Assembly: GCA_023450775.1 (NCBI GenBank)
Contig: JAEXGP010000135.1
Span: forward strand, 1 to 7,074
DNA length: 7,074 nt
Source of the DNA: Actinomycetes bacterium
GTDB lineage: Bacteria; Actinomycetota; Acidimicrobiia; Acidimicrobiales; Microtrichaceae
Direction of reading: 5' to 3'
The notes under the pieces were generated by a model that was not told the origin of the DNA, made no database searches, and was given only the letters and a program-made list of their open reading frames with translations. A program made the translations under genes and the position numbers. Shown piece after piece: positions 1 through 6,506 of this stretch (position 1 is the stretch's first letter; the number at the start of each line of letters is the position of its first letter).

Positions 1-693
1 GAACAGGTACTCCGACATCGCCAGGCTCCGCAGCCGGCCCATGTCGAACGCCGTCTGCACGCTGTCGAGCATGACCGTGAGGTTGCCGAGGTCGCCCAGG
101 TGGAACGCCTCGATGTCGGACACCACCTCCTCGGACGGCCACGACTCCACGACCACCCCGTCGAGCGGCGGTGCTCCGGGCGACACCGGGTGCACGATCG
201 AGTTGCGCACGTAGCGCAGCCGGGGCTGCACCCGCTCCGACATCGGCGACTGGTGGCCGTACCAGAGCTCGCGGAACGTGCGCGGGTCGAGCGTCGGGTT
301 GCGGTGGACCAGCGCGAGCGTGACCAGGCCGGGGGAGCGGTCGCCGTCGGGCCAGTCCCGGAGCTCGCCGCGACGCTGACCGAACTCGCTCCACAGCGAC
401 TCGGTCACCAGGTAGGCGTCGTTGCGGATCCCGACCGCGCCGGCTGCGGCCTGCGCGTCGCCGGCCAGGTCGTGCGCCGGCACCCAGTAGGCGATGCCGG
501 CGCGGACCGGGAGCTCGCCGCCCGGGCACGGCATGGGTCCCGGGATGCCCACGCGGTCGTCGGCCAGGTGGATGCTGATGCCCGACGCTCCCGCGGCGAT
601 CAGCTCCGGGACGACGCGCTCGAGGACCTCGGCCCGCAGATCGGCGCCGTCGCGGTCCTCCCGCTCCCGCACCACGTGCACCAGCTTCTCCAT
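1..693 (-). CDS. EthD-domain protein, 3' end cut by window edge
   Basis: Translating the minus strand from the ATG at 693 gives 231 codons with no stop, running off the left edge. The second half (about residues 122-215) reads as an EthD/dimeric alpha-beta barrel domain: a VTLALVHRNP strand, then FRELWYGHQSPMSE (residues 140-153) and PRLRYVRNSIV (158-167), followed by VVVESWPSEEVV. Residues 1-120 look like a divergent first copy of the same fold. The last visible residues, LAMSEYLF, resemble the usual end of this group as I remember it, so probably only a few codons are missing. GAGGGGG at 705-699, five bases before the ATG, supports the start. It lies 46 bases downstream of the ornithine acetyltransferase gene on the same strand, suggesting one transcript. 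EthD proteins are named for a gene needed in ethyl tert-butyl ether degradation, but most have no known reaction and none can be assigned here. Family call fairly sure, function unknown. Confidence 0.72.
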   Translation of the reverse strand, partial: MEKLVHVVREREDRDGADLRAEVLERVVPELIAAGASGISIHLADDRVGIPGPMPCPGGELPVRAGIAYWVPAHDLAGDAQAAAGAVGIRNDAYLVTESLWSEFGQRRGELRDWPDGDRSPGLVTLALVHRNPTLDPRTFRELWYGHQSPMSERVQPRLRYVRNSIVHPVSPGAPPLDGVVVESWPSEEVVSDIEAFHLGDLGNLTVMLDSVQTAFDMGRLRSLAMSEYLF

Positions 694-698
694 GTGGG

Positions 699-705
699 CC
701 CCCTC
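699..705 (-). promoter_or_regulatory. Ribosome binding site of the EthD-domain gene
   Basis: GAGGGGG on the minus strand lies five bases before the ATG at 693. It is among the best Shine-Dalgarno matches in the window and fixes the start of the EthD-domain gene. Confidence 0.55.
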
Positions 706-739
706 GGTGAGCGGCGGTCGTCGGGTGCGACGCCGGCGG

Positions 740-1960
740 TCAGGTCGTGTAGTCGGCGTTGATCCGGACGTAGCCGTCGGTGAGGTCGCAGCCGTAGACG
801 GTCCACGCCCCGTCCGCGATCCCCAGGTCCACGCCGATCAGCACCTCGTCCGACCGGAGGTAGTCCTCCAGCGCGGCCAACCCGTCGGGGCCGGGATCGG
901 TCGGGTACACCTCGGCGTCGCCGAAGCGGACCCGCACCCGCTCCTGGACGATGTCGGTGTCCTCGGAGCACTTGCCGATCGCCATCACGACCCGGCCCCA
1001 GTTGGGGTCCGCGCCGTGCACGGCGGTCTTGACGAGGGGGGAGTTCACGACCGCCTTGGCCACGCGCCTGGCCTGGGCGTCGTCCCGGGCGCCGGTGACC
1101 CGGACGACGAGCAGCGTCTCCGCACCCTCGCCGTCGGCGGCGAGCTGGCGCGTCAGGTCCAGGCACACCTGGCCGAGCGCGGCCTCCAGCTCGGCGGCGT
1201 CCACCGGGCCCGCCGCGCCGCTGGCGAGGACCGCGGCGGTGTCGGACGTGGACGTGTCGGTGTCCACGCTGAGGCTGTTGAACGTCCGCTCGACCACGCG
1301 GCGGAAGGCGGCGTCCAGCGTGGCGGCGTCCACCTGCGCGTCGGTGAGGACGAAGGCGAGCATGGTCGCCATGTCCGGTTCGATCATGCCCACGCCCTTG
1401 GCGATGCCGACGACGCTCGCCGTGCCGGACCCGGCCGGGAGCGTGGCGTGCGCGACCTTGGGGTGGGTGTCGGTGGTCATGATGCCGGTGGCGGCGGCGA
1501 GCGCACCGGTGCGGTCGAACGGGCCCCGCAGACCCGCGAGGTGGGTGCGGATCCGGTCCATGGGGTAGGGCCGGCCGATCACGCCGGTGGACGCGACGAG
1601 CACGTCGGACGGCTCTGCGCCGATGGCGGCGGCCACGCCGGCGGCCAGCTCCTCGGCGTCGGCCAGGCCGCGCGGCCCGGTGGCGACGTTGGCGTTCTTG
1701 GAGACCACGACGATCGCCCGCAGCTCGCCGTCGGCGGCGTGCCGGCGCGACACCTCCACGCTCGGACCCGCGAAGCGCGACCGTGTGAAGACGGCCGCCG
1801 CCGTGCACGGCCGGTCCGCCGCGATCACCACGAAGTCGTCGGTGTCGTCCTTGATCCCGACGTTCGCCACGTGTGCCGCGAACCCCGCGGGGAGCGTGAC
1901 GTCCTCGACCGCAGCGGGGGCGATGTCATGGGTGGCGGCGCCGTCCATCGCCAGGATCAT
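740..1960 (-). CDS. ArgJ-family ornithine acetyltransferase, OAT2-like
   Basis: A 406-residue protein of the ArgJ/OAT family. These Ntn-type enzymes cut themselves before a threonine, which then carries an acetyl group from N-acetylornithine to glutamate. Visible motifs are STGVIG (124-129; Thr125-Gly126 as oxyanion hole), KGVGMIEPDMATML (188-201; predicted cleavage between Ala198 and nucleophile Thr199), DTDTSTSDT (233-241), ADPNWGRV (317-324) and the C-terminal CDLTDGYVRINADYTT. Several positions differ from housekeeping ArgJ: SKNANVATG (87-95) replaces the usual NSGNANACTG, and NSLSVDTDTSTSDT replaces NRISVDGDTSTNDT. VFTRSRFAGPSV, VVNSPLVKTAVHG and AIGKCSEDTDI match, from memory, OAT2 of the Streptomyces clavuligerus clavulanic acid cluster. 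No argC, argB or argD adjoins it, so an arginine role is not supported by context. An in-frame ATG at 1948 is an equally possible start; neither has a clear ribosome site. Family certain, OAT2 placement likely, physiological role unknown. Confidence 0.9.
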   Translation of the reverse strand: MILAMDGAATHDIAPAAVEDVTLPAGFAAHVANVGIKDDTDDFVVIAADRPCTAAAVFTRSRFAGPSVEVSRRHAADGELRAIVVVSKNANVATGPRGLADAEELAAGVAAAIGAEPSDVLVASTGVIGRPYPMDRIRTHLAGLRGPFDRTGALAAATGIMTTDTHPKVAHATLPAGSGTASVVGIAKGVGMIEPDMATMLAFVLTDAQVDAATLDAAFRRVVERTFNSLSVDTDTSTSDTAAVLASGAAGPVDAAELEAALGQVCLDLTRQLAADGEGAETLLVVRVTGARDDAQARRVAKAVVNSPLVKTAVHGADPNWGRVVMAIGKCSEDTDIVQERVRVRFGDAEVYPTDPGPDGLAALEDYLRSDEVLIGVDLGIADGAWTVYGCDLTDGYVRINADYTT

Positions 1961-1981
1961 GGCAGAACCGGGGGGATGGCA

Positions 1982-1993
1982 GAATCCGGATTC
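1982..1993. promoter_or_regulatory. Perfect 12-base palindrome in divergent spacer, possible operator
   Basis: GAATCCGGATTC reads the same on both strands. It sits in the 78-base spacer between the divergently transcribed acetyltransferase (start 1960) and dehydrogenase (start 2039), 21 bases from one start and 45 from the other. Its AATCC/GGATT arms are unusually AT-containing for this sequence. The position suits a dimeric regulator controlling both directions. No regulator gene is in the window and no second copy was noticed, so the role is inferred from position and symmetry only. Confidence 0.35.
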
Positions 1994-2027
1994 GCCACGG
2001 CCGGTGCGACGTCCGGCTCCGACGACC

Positions 2028-2034
2028 AGGGGGT
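2028..2034 (+). promoter_or_regulatory. Ribosome binding site deciding the dehydrogenase start
   Basis: AGGGGGT ends four bases before the ATG at 2039. The alternative in-frame ATG at 1976 has its G-run directly against the start codon and would add a non-conserved 21-residue leader. This site therefore favours 2039. Confidence 0.55.
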
Positions 2035-2038
2035 CCCC

Positions 2039-2857
2039 ATGACCGACGCCGACGCGGGGCGGTCCGCGACATCGCTGCACGGCCGCCGGGTGCTCGTCAC
2101 CGGCGCAGCGCAGGGCCTCGGCGAGGCCATCGCCGCCCGGATCGTGGACCTGGGCGGGCAGGTGCTGATCGCGGACGTGCTGGTGGACGCCGGCGTGGCG
2201 GCCGCCGAGCGCCTGGGCGACGCGGCCCGGTTCCGGGAGCTCGACGTGACCTCGGCCGAGGGGTGGGACCGGGTCGTCGAGGCGGCCGACGACGAGTTCG
2301 GCGGCCTGGACGGCCTGGTCAACAACGCCGCCATCCTGCACATGGGCCTGCTCGAGGACATGGAACCCGAGCGGATCGGACGCCTGGTCGACGTCAACCT
2401 GGTCGGCCCCATGCTCGGGATCCGGGCGGTGGCGCCGGTGCTGCGCAGCGCGGGCGGTGGCTCGATCGTGAACATCTCGTCGATCGGCGGCCTGGAGGGC
2501 ATGAACTCGACGGTCGCCTACAGCTCGTCCAAGTGGGGCGTGCGCGGGCTGACCAAGGCCGCGGCGATCGAGTACGGGCGCGACCGCATCCGCGTGAACG
2601 CGGTCTGCCCCGGCATGGGCAACCCCGAGATGTTCACGCCGTTCCTCGACCAGTTCGACCTGGAGCTCTACCTCCGCTCCGCGCCCCAGGTGCCGTACCA
2701 GGAGCAGGGTCGCCCCCGGAACGTCGACATGTACGACGTGGCCGAGATGGTGGTGTGGCTGCTCTCGGACGCGGCGCGGGGCTGCAGCGGCGCCGACTTC
2801 GCGGTCGACGCGGGTTGGACCGCCGGCACCTACGCCCCCGGGCTCCCGGGGTTCTGA
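2039..2857 (+). CDS. Short-chain dehydrogenase/reductase, classical, NAD type
   Basis: A 272-residue classical SDR, the usual length for the family. It has the Rossmann glycine motif TGAAQGLG (21-28), Asp46 at the end of the second strand (which favours NAD over NADP), DV at 69-70, NNAA (95-98), and the catalytic set Asn120, Ser148, Tyr161 and Lys165 (YSSSK). PG follows at 191-192, then NPEMFTPF in the substrate-lid region and a C-terminal cofactor-side segment SGADFAVDAG. It should oxidise a secondary alcohol or reduce a ketone in the cytoplasm. Overall the sequence looks closest to the hydroxysteroid dehydrogenase/FabG3-like SDRs, but the substrate cannot be read. It is the first gene of the plus-strand block, divergent from the acetyltransferase and 50 bases upstream of the amidase. 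The family is clear; its link to the downstream genes is plausible but not shown. Confidence 0.92.
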   Translation: MTDADAGRSATSLHGRRVLVTGAAQGLGEAIAARIVDLGGQVLIADVLVDAGVAAAERLGDAARFRELDVTSAEGWDRVVEAADDEFGGLDGLVNNAAILHMGLLEDMEPERIGRLVDVNLVGPMLGIRAVAPVLRSAGGGSIVNISSIGGLEGMNSTVAYSSSKWGVRGLTKAAAIEYGRDRIRVNAVCPGMGNPEMFTPFLDQFDLELYLRSAPQVPYQEQGRPRNVDMYDVAEMVVWLLSDAARGCSGADFAVDAGWTAGTYAPGLPGF

Positions 2858-2895
2858 GCGGCGGGGCGCTCGGCGTCATCGGCCCGGACGGCGGG

Positions 2896-2901
2896 TAGCG
2901 T
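2896..2901 (+). promoter_or_regulatory. Possible -10 box of a leaderless amidase transcript
   Basis: TAGCGT fits the actinobacterial -10 pattern TANNNT and ends six bases before the amidase ATG at 2908. That spacing would place the transcription start at or next to the A of the start codon. No good Shine-Dalgarno sequence precedes this ATG, which agrees with leaderless translation. No convincing -35 box is seen. If correct, the amidase-GNAT-enolase set has its own promoter separate from the dehydrogenase. Confidence 0.4.
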
Positions 2902-2907
2902 CGCCGC

Positions 2908-4326
2908 ATGGAACGCCACGCCACCGCCCTCCAGGTCGCCGCCGCCATCCGCTCCCGGGAGGTCAGCCCCTCCGAGGTGCTCGAGCACTACCTGGCGGAG
3001 GTCGACCGGCTCGACCCGGTCCTGAACGCGTTCTGCCTGCGCGACGACGAGCGGGCCCGGGCCGAGGCCAGGGCGGCGGACGACGCCGTCGCGGCCGCGG
3101 GTCGCGACGGCACCGAGCTGGCGCCGTTCGCCGGCGTGCCGATCCCGATCAAGGACCTGTACGACGTCGAGGGCTGGGTGACCGGGCACGGCTCCCGGGC
3201 GGTGCCCGACGTGCCGGCTCCCGAGGACGAGTTGTCGGTGCAGCGGCTGCGCAGCGCCGGGTTCGTGCTCATGGGCAAGACCACGACACCGGAGTTCGGC
3301 GCCATCTCCTGCACCGAGTGCGCCCGCACCGGCATCACCCGCAACCCCTGGAACACCGACCACACGCCGGGCGGCAGTTCGGGCGGCGCGGCGGCGGCCG
3401 TCGCCTCGGGCATGGCGCCGGTCGGTCATGCGTCCGACGGCGGCGGATCGATCCGGATCCCGTCGTCCTGCAACGGCCTGGTCGGGCTGAAGCCCTCCCG
3501 CGGCCGGGTCACCAGCCGGGTCGCGGACATCGTCGGCGCATCGACCAACGGCGTGGTCGCCATCGACGTCGCGGACGCCGCGGCGCTGCTCGACGTGCTC
3601 GGACCGCTCGACCCGGGCGCGTGGAACGTGGCGCCCCCGTCGCCGCGCCGCTACGCGGACGAGGTGGGCGTGGCGCCGGAACGGCTCCGGGTGCGGCTGT
3701 GCGTGGACAACGCCCTCGGCATGCCCGTCGACCCGGAGTGCGCCGAGGCGGCGCGCTCGGTCGCCGACACGCTGTCTGACCTGGGCCACGAGGTGAAGGA
3801 GGCGCCGCCGATCTGGCCCGACGCCGGCCAGTTCCTGGAGCACTTCGTGACCATCTGGAACACGTTGTCGGTGCTGGTCCCGCTCACCGACGAGGCGCTG
3901 CTCGAGCCCCAGAACGCCGCGGCCTTCGCGGCGTCCCGGCTGACCGACGCCTTCGCCCTGATCGGCGCGGAGGCTGCTCTCCAGCAGGCGTCGCGGGGCT
4001 TCACCGCCCAGTTCGGCCCCGGCGGCGACTTCGACGTGCTGGTCGGGCCGACCATGTCGGTGCTGCCGCCCGAGGCGGGCACGATCATGGCCGGGGTCGA
4101 GGAGATGCCCGAGGCGCCGGTGATGAACGGCGTGCCCATGGCGTGCTACACGGCGTTGTTCAACGCCAGCGGCCAGCCGGCGATCTCGGTGCCGGCGCAC
4201 GTGTCGTCCTCGGGTCTGCCGGTCGGCGTCCAGATCGCGGCCGCGCCGTGGCGAGAGGACGTGCTGATCCGGCTGGCGTGGCAGCTGGAGCAGGCTCGGC
4301 CGTGGGCGTCGCTGCCGGTGCTGTGA
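2908..4326 (+). CDS. Amidase-signature family hydrolase
   Basis: A 472-residue protein with the Ser-cisSer-Lys catalytic triad of the amidase signature family: Lys82 in PIPIKDLYDVEG, cis-Ser158 in TPGGSSGG (153-160) and nucleophile Ser181 in SDGGGSIRIP (176-185). GLVGLKPSRGRV follows. The length is typical. These enzymes hydrolyse amide bonds through an acyl-serine intermediate. It is not convincingly GatA: no gatB or gatC adjoins it, and the segment after GLKPSRGRV (TSRVADIVGAST) is unlike GatA. No signal peptide is seen, so it should be cytoplasmic. Its stop overlaps the next start by four bases (GTGA at 4323-4326), so it is probably translated together with the GNAT and enolase genes. That context suggests it may remove an acyl group from an N-acyl amino acid made or racemised by its partners, a job usually done by an M20 peptidase. 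The family is certain; the substrate is inferred only. Confidence 0.93.
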   Translation: MERHATALQVAAAIRSREVSPSEVLEHYLAEVDRLDPVLNAFCLRDDERARAEARAADDAVAAAGRDGTELAPFAGVPIPIKDLYDVEGWVTGHGSRAVPDVPAPEDELSVQRLRSAGFVLMGKTTTPEFGAISCTECARTGITRNPWNTDHTPGGSSGGAAAAVASGMAPVGHASDGGGSIRIPSSCNGLVGLKPSRGRVTSRVADIVGASTNGVVAIDVADAAALLDVLGPLDPGAWNVAPPSPRRYADEVGVAPERLRVRLCVDNALGMPVDPECAEAARSVADTLSDLGHEVKEAPPIWPDAGQFLEHFVTIWNTLSVLVPLTDEALLEPQNAAAFAASRLTDAFALIGAEAALQQASRGFTAQFGPGGDFDVLVGPTMSVLPPEAGTIMAGVEEMPEAPVMNGVPMACYTALFNASGQPAISVPAHVSSSGLPVGVQIAAAPWREDVLIRLAWQLEQARPWASLPVL

Positions 4327-5321
4327 CCGCAGCCCCGGGCCCGTCGGTCGCCGAGCGGTTCGGGCTCACGGTGCTCGGCCCCGACCGGTTCGGGGCGGTG
4401 TCGCTCGGCCGGCGTGTGGAGCTGCGCCTCCTCCACGACGTGCGCGAGATGGCGCCGCTCGAGGCGTTGCAACGCGAGGTGATGGGCGCGACGGACCTGG
4501 ACGTGTACGGCCGCGCGTCGCTGGTGGTCGTGCCCGACTCGGGGGGCCACGTGATTGCCGCGTTCGTGGCCCCGACCGACGCAACGGTCGACGGCGCAGT
4601 CGTCGGTGGGGCTGACGGCGGGACCGGCGAGCCCGAGCTGGCCGGCGCGCTGATCGGCTTCGGGGGCTGGCGGGCGCCGGCCGACGGGCGACCCGGCGTG
4701 CCGCGGATCGTGTCGGACTGGATGGGCGTGCGGTCGCAGTTCCGCTCCGCCGGGCTCGGTGCCCTGCTGAAGCGGGCGCAGGCCGCCGTCGCGCTCGACG
4801 CCGGTTTCGAGGAGGTCGTCTGGACCGTCGACCCGCTCCGGGCCGCCAACGCCCGGTTGAACCACGGCGTGCTCGGCGCCGTCGGCGTGGCCTACGAGGT
4901 CGACCGCTACGGCAGCGACTACGCCGCCGGCCTGTACGGCGGGCTGCCGAGCGATCGCCTGGTCGTGCGCTGGGGGATCGCCGAGCCGGCCGTGCAGGAC
5001 CACATCGCGGCACCCCCGGCGCTGCGGACCGTCGACGAGATCCGCAGCCTGGACGATCGCCGGGCCGCTGGTGGCGAGCACCCCATGTCGGGCTTCGTGG
5101 AGATCCCGCCCGACGTCGACGCCCTCCTCGCCGCGGACCCGGGCGCGGCACGCCGCGAGCGGGAACGGGTGCGGGCGGAGGTGCAGCGGGCGTTCGCGGC
5201 CGGCGCAACGGTTCGGGGCTTCGCATCCGCGGGACGGGCCGGGCGCCCCGCGCTGGTGCTCGGCCCGTCGCTCGAGCCGGCGACGGCCTCGGACCCGACG
5301 GTGGCAGGGACGCCGCGATGA
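4323..5321 (+). CDS. GNAT-superfamily acyltransferase, COG3375 type
   Basis: A GTG start at 4323, overlapping the amidase stop, gives 332 residues. Longer upstream reading in this frame lies inside the amidase and looks like shadow sequence. An acyl-CoA site of the GNAT kind is visible at DWMGVRSQFRSAGLG (132-146), with Arg141, Gly144 and Gly146 in the RxxGxG motif. Hallmarks of the COG3375 group follow: VVWTVDPLRAANARLN (165-180), LGAVGVAYEVDRYG (184-197) and GLPSDRLVVRW (207-217). The C-terminal region has EIPPDV and an Arg-rich helix ending AFAAGATVRGF, also usual in the group. Relatives beside enolase-superfamily racemases include succinyl-CoA:D-amino acid N-succinyltransferases, so this protein may N-acylate an amino acid. 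Residues 83-107 form a Gly/Asp-rich insertion of low complexity. No ribosome site is seen, so coupling to the amidase is likely. Family call good; acyl donor and acceptor unknown. Confidence 0.85.
   Translation: MTAAPGPSVAERFGLTVLGPDRFGAVSLGRRVELRLLHDVREMAPLEALQREVMGATDLDVYGRASLVVVPDSGGHVIAAFVAPTDATVDGAVVGGADGGTGEPELAGALIGFGGWRAPADGRPGVPRIVSDWMGVRSQFRSAGLGALLKRAQAAVALDAGFEEVVWTVDPLRAANARLNHGVLGAVGVAYEVDRYGSDYAAGLYGGLPSDRLVVRWGIAEPAVQDHIAAPPALRTVDEIRSLDDRRAAGGEHPMSGFVEIPPDVDALLAADPGAARRERERVRAEVQRAFAAGATVRGFASAGRAGRPALVLGPSLEPATASDPTVAGTPR
5306..5310 (+). promoter_or_regulatory. Ribosome binding site of the enolase-family gene
   Basis: AGGGA lies seven bases before the ATG at 5318, inside the end of the GNAT gene. 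It supports that start and adds to the translational coupling expected from the ATGA overlap at 5318-5321. Confidence 0.45.
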
Positions 5322-6448
5322 CCTCCTCCGGGTCGATCGTGCGGTCGCTCGAGGTGTTCCCGCTGCGCCTGCGCCTGCGCGAGCCGTTCGCGGTGGCGTA
5401 CGCCACGGTCGACACCTCCGACACGGTGCTCGTGCGGCTGACCACAGAGGACGGCACCGAGGGGTGGGGCGAGGCCACCCCGGACGAGCACGTGACCGGC
5501 GAGACGTACGCCGCCGCGCTGGCGGCGCTGCGGGAGGTGCTGGCACCGGCGGTCGTCGGCGCGGACGTCGAGCGGCTCGACGAGCTGGTCGGGGAGTCCG
5601 ACCGGATCGCCCCGGCCACCCCCGCGGCCCGTGCCGCGGTCGACATCGCGGCCCACGACGCCGCCGCGCAGCGGGCGGGCCTGCCGCTGCACCGGTTCCT
5701 GGCGCGGCGGATCGGCGCGGACGCCGGCAAGGACCACCTGCAGATCTCCCGCGTCGTGAGCATGCTCGACCCCGAGCGGATGGCGGCCGCCGCGTCGCGG
5801 CACGTCGCTGCGGGGTTCTCCACGGTGAAGCTGAAGGTGGGGGAGCCCGAGCGGTGGGAGCTGGACGTCGAACGGGTGGCGGCGGTCCGTGCCTCGGTCG
5901 GCCCGGCGGTCGGCATCAAGGTCGACGCCAACCAGGGCTGGCGTGTGCCCGACGTGGCGGTCGCGGCGCTCGAGGCGATGGCGGCGAGCCGGCCGCTCTA
6001 CGTGGAGCAGCCGGTCGAGCGTCGCGACATGGAGGGGCTCGCCGAGGTGCACCAGCGCGTGCCGGAGGTGGCGATCATGGCGGACGAGGCCGTGTGCGAC
6101 GAGCGCGACGTGGCGCGGCTGGTGGAGCTCGGTGCCGCGGACCTGGTGAACCTGAAGCTCATGAAGACCGGCGGTCTGCACCACGCGATCCGGGCGGACG
6201 CGATCGCCGCTGCGGCGGGCGTCGGCACGCAGATCGGCACGATGGTCGAGAGCTCGGTGGCCTCGGCGGCGGGGCTGCACCTGGCGATGGCGCTCGCCAA
6301 CGTCGGCACGGTCGAGATGGGCGGCCCGCTGATGATCGCGGACGACGTGGGCGACCTGGTCCGCCGCTACGACGGCGAGCGGATCACGCTCACCGACCGC
6401 CCCGGCCTGGGCATCACCCTCGACACCGCCCGCATCACAGGGACATAG
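5318..6448 (+). CDS. Enolase-superfamily enzyme, MLE group; possible N-acylamino acid racemase
   Basis: A 376-residue protein with the full enolase-superfamily layout. An N-terminal capping domain contains the 20s loop near REPFAVAYAT and WGEATP (50-55). A barrel follows with VKLKVG (catalytic pair Lys171/Lys173), metal ligands Asp203 (VDANQGW), Glu230 (YVEQPV) and Asp256 (MADEAV), then NLKLMKTGG with Lys280, and GTMVESS with Glu311. The two-sided lysines and the KLMKTGG segment place it in the muconate-lactonizing subgroup nearest dipeptide epimerases and N-succinylamino acid racemases. These enzymes abstract an alpha proton next to a carboxylate, with Mg2+. After the eighth strand, where dipeptide epimerases carry a DxD motif, this one reads VEMGGPLMI (332-340). 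A free dipeptide substrate is therefore less likely. It overlaps the COG3375 GNAT gene by ATGA, which points to an N-acyl amino acid substrate. Superfamily certain; racemase, epimerase or dehydratase activity is not settled. Confidence 0.88.
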   Translation: MTSSGSIVRSLEVFPLRLRLREPFAVAYATVDTSDTVLVRLTTEDGTEGWGEATPDEHVTGETYAAALAALREVLAPAVVGADVERLDELVGESDRIAPATPAARAAVDIAAHDAAAQRAGLPLHRFLARRIGADAGKDHLQISRVVSMLDPERMAAAASRHVAAGFSTVKLKVGEPERWELDVERVAAVRASVGPAVGIKVDANQGWRVPDVAVAALEAMAASRPLYVEQPVERRDMEGLAEVHQRVPEVAIMADEAVCDERDVARLVELGAADLVNLKLMKTGGLHHAIRADAIAAAAGVGTQIGTMVESSVASAAGLHLAMALANVGTVEMGGPLMIADDVGDLVRRYDGERITLTDRPGLGITLDTARITGT

Positions 6449-6506
6449 GGGTGCACGGCGACATCCCGGCGTCCTTCGATGCGCGAGCGCGATCCGCGCC
6501 AGGGGA

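Noticed and set aside
740..1960. Evidence of a clavulanic acid or other beta-lactam cluster
   Set aside because: Only the OAT2-like gene hints at it. No beta-lactam synthetase, clavaminate synthase or related gene is present in the window.
494..2038. Long plus-strand open frame running into the dehydrogenase
   Set aside because: The part before 2039 is antisense to the acetyltransferase and has Arg/Gly/His-rich composition with no motif. It is the mirror of a GC-rich gene, and the dehydrogenase begins at 2039 with its own ribosome site.
1976..2038. Upstream ATG at 1976 as the dehydrogenase start
   Set aside because: It would add a 21-residue leader not typical of SDRs, and its G-run abuts the ATG without spacing. 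The ATG at 2039 has a properly spaced AGGGGG.
3443..3460. GATC-rich palindromic stretch inside the amidase
   Set aside because: It encodes the conserved GGSIRIP active-site segment, so the symmetry is explained by codon choice.
2830..4200. 456-codon minus-strand open frame opposite the amidase
   Set aside because: Its composition is Arg/His/Gly-rich and it shows no family motif, while the plus-strand amidase has a complete catalytic triad. A GC-rich antisense artefact.
2908..4326. Amidase as GatA of the tRNA-dependent amidotransferase
   Set aside because: No gatB or gatC is adjacent, and the region after the nucleophile differs from GatA. General amidase-signature membership is the safer call.
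4366..6280. Overlapping long minus-strand frames opposite the GNAT and enolase genes
   Set aside because: Both lack recognisable domains and are dominated by Arg, Ser, Pro and Ala. The plus strand has full conserved motifs across the same stretch.
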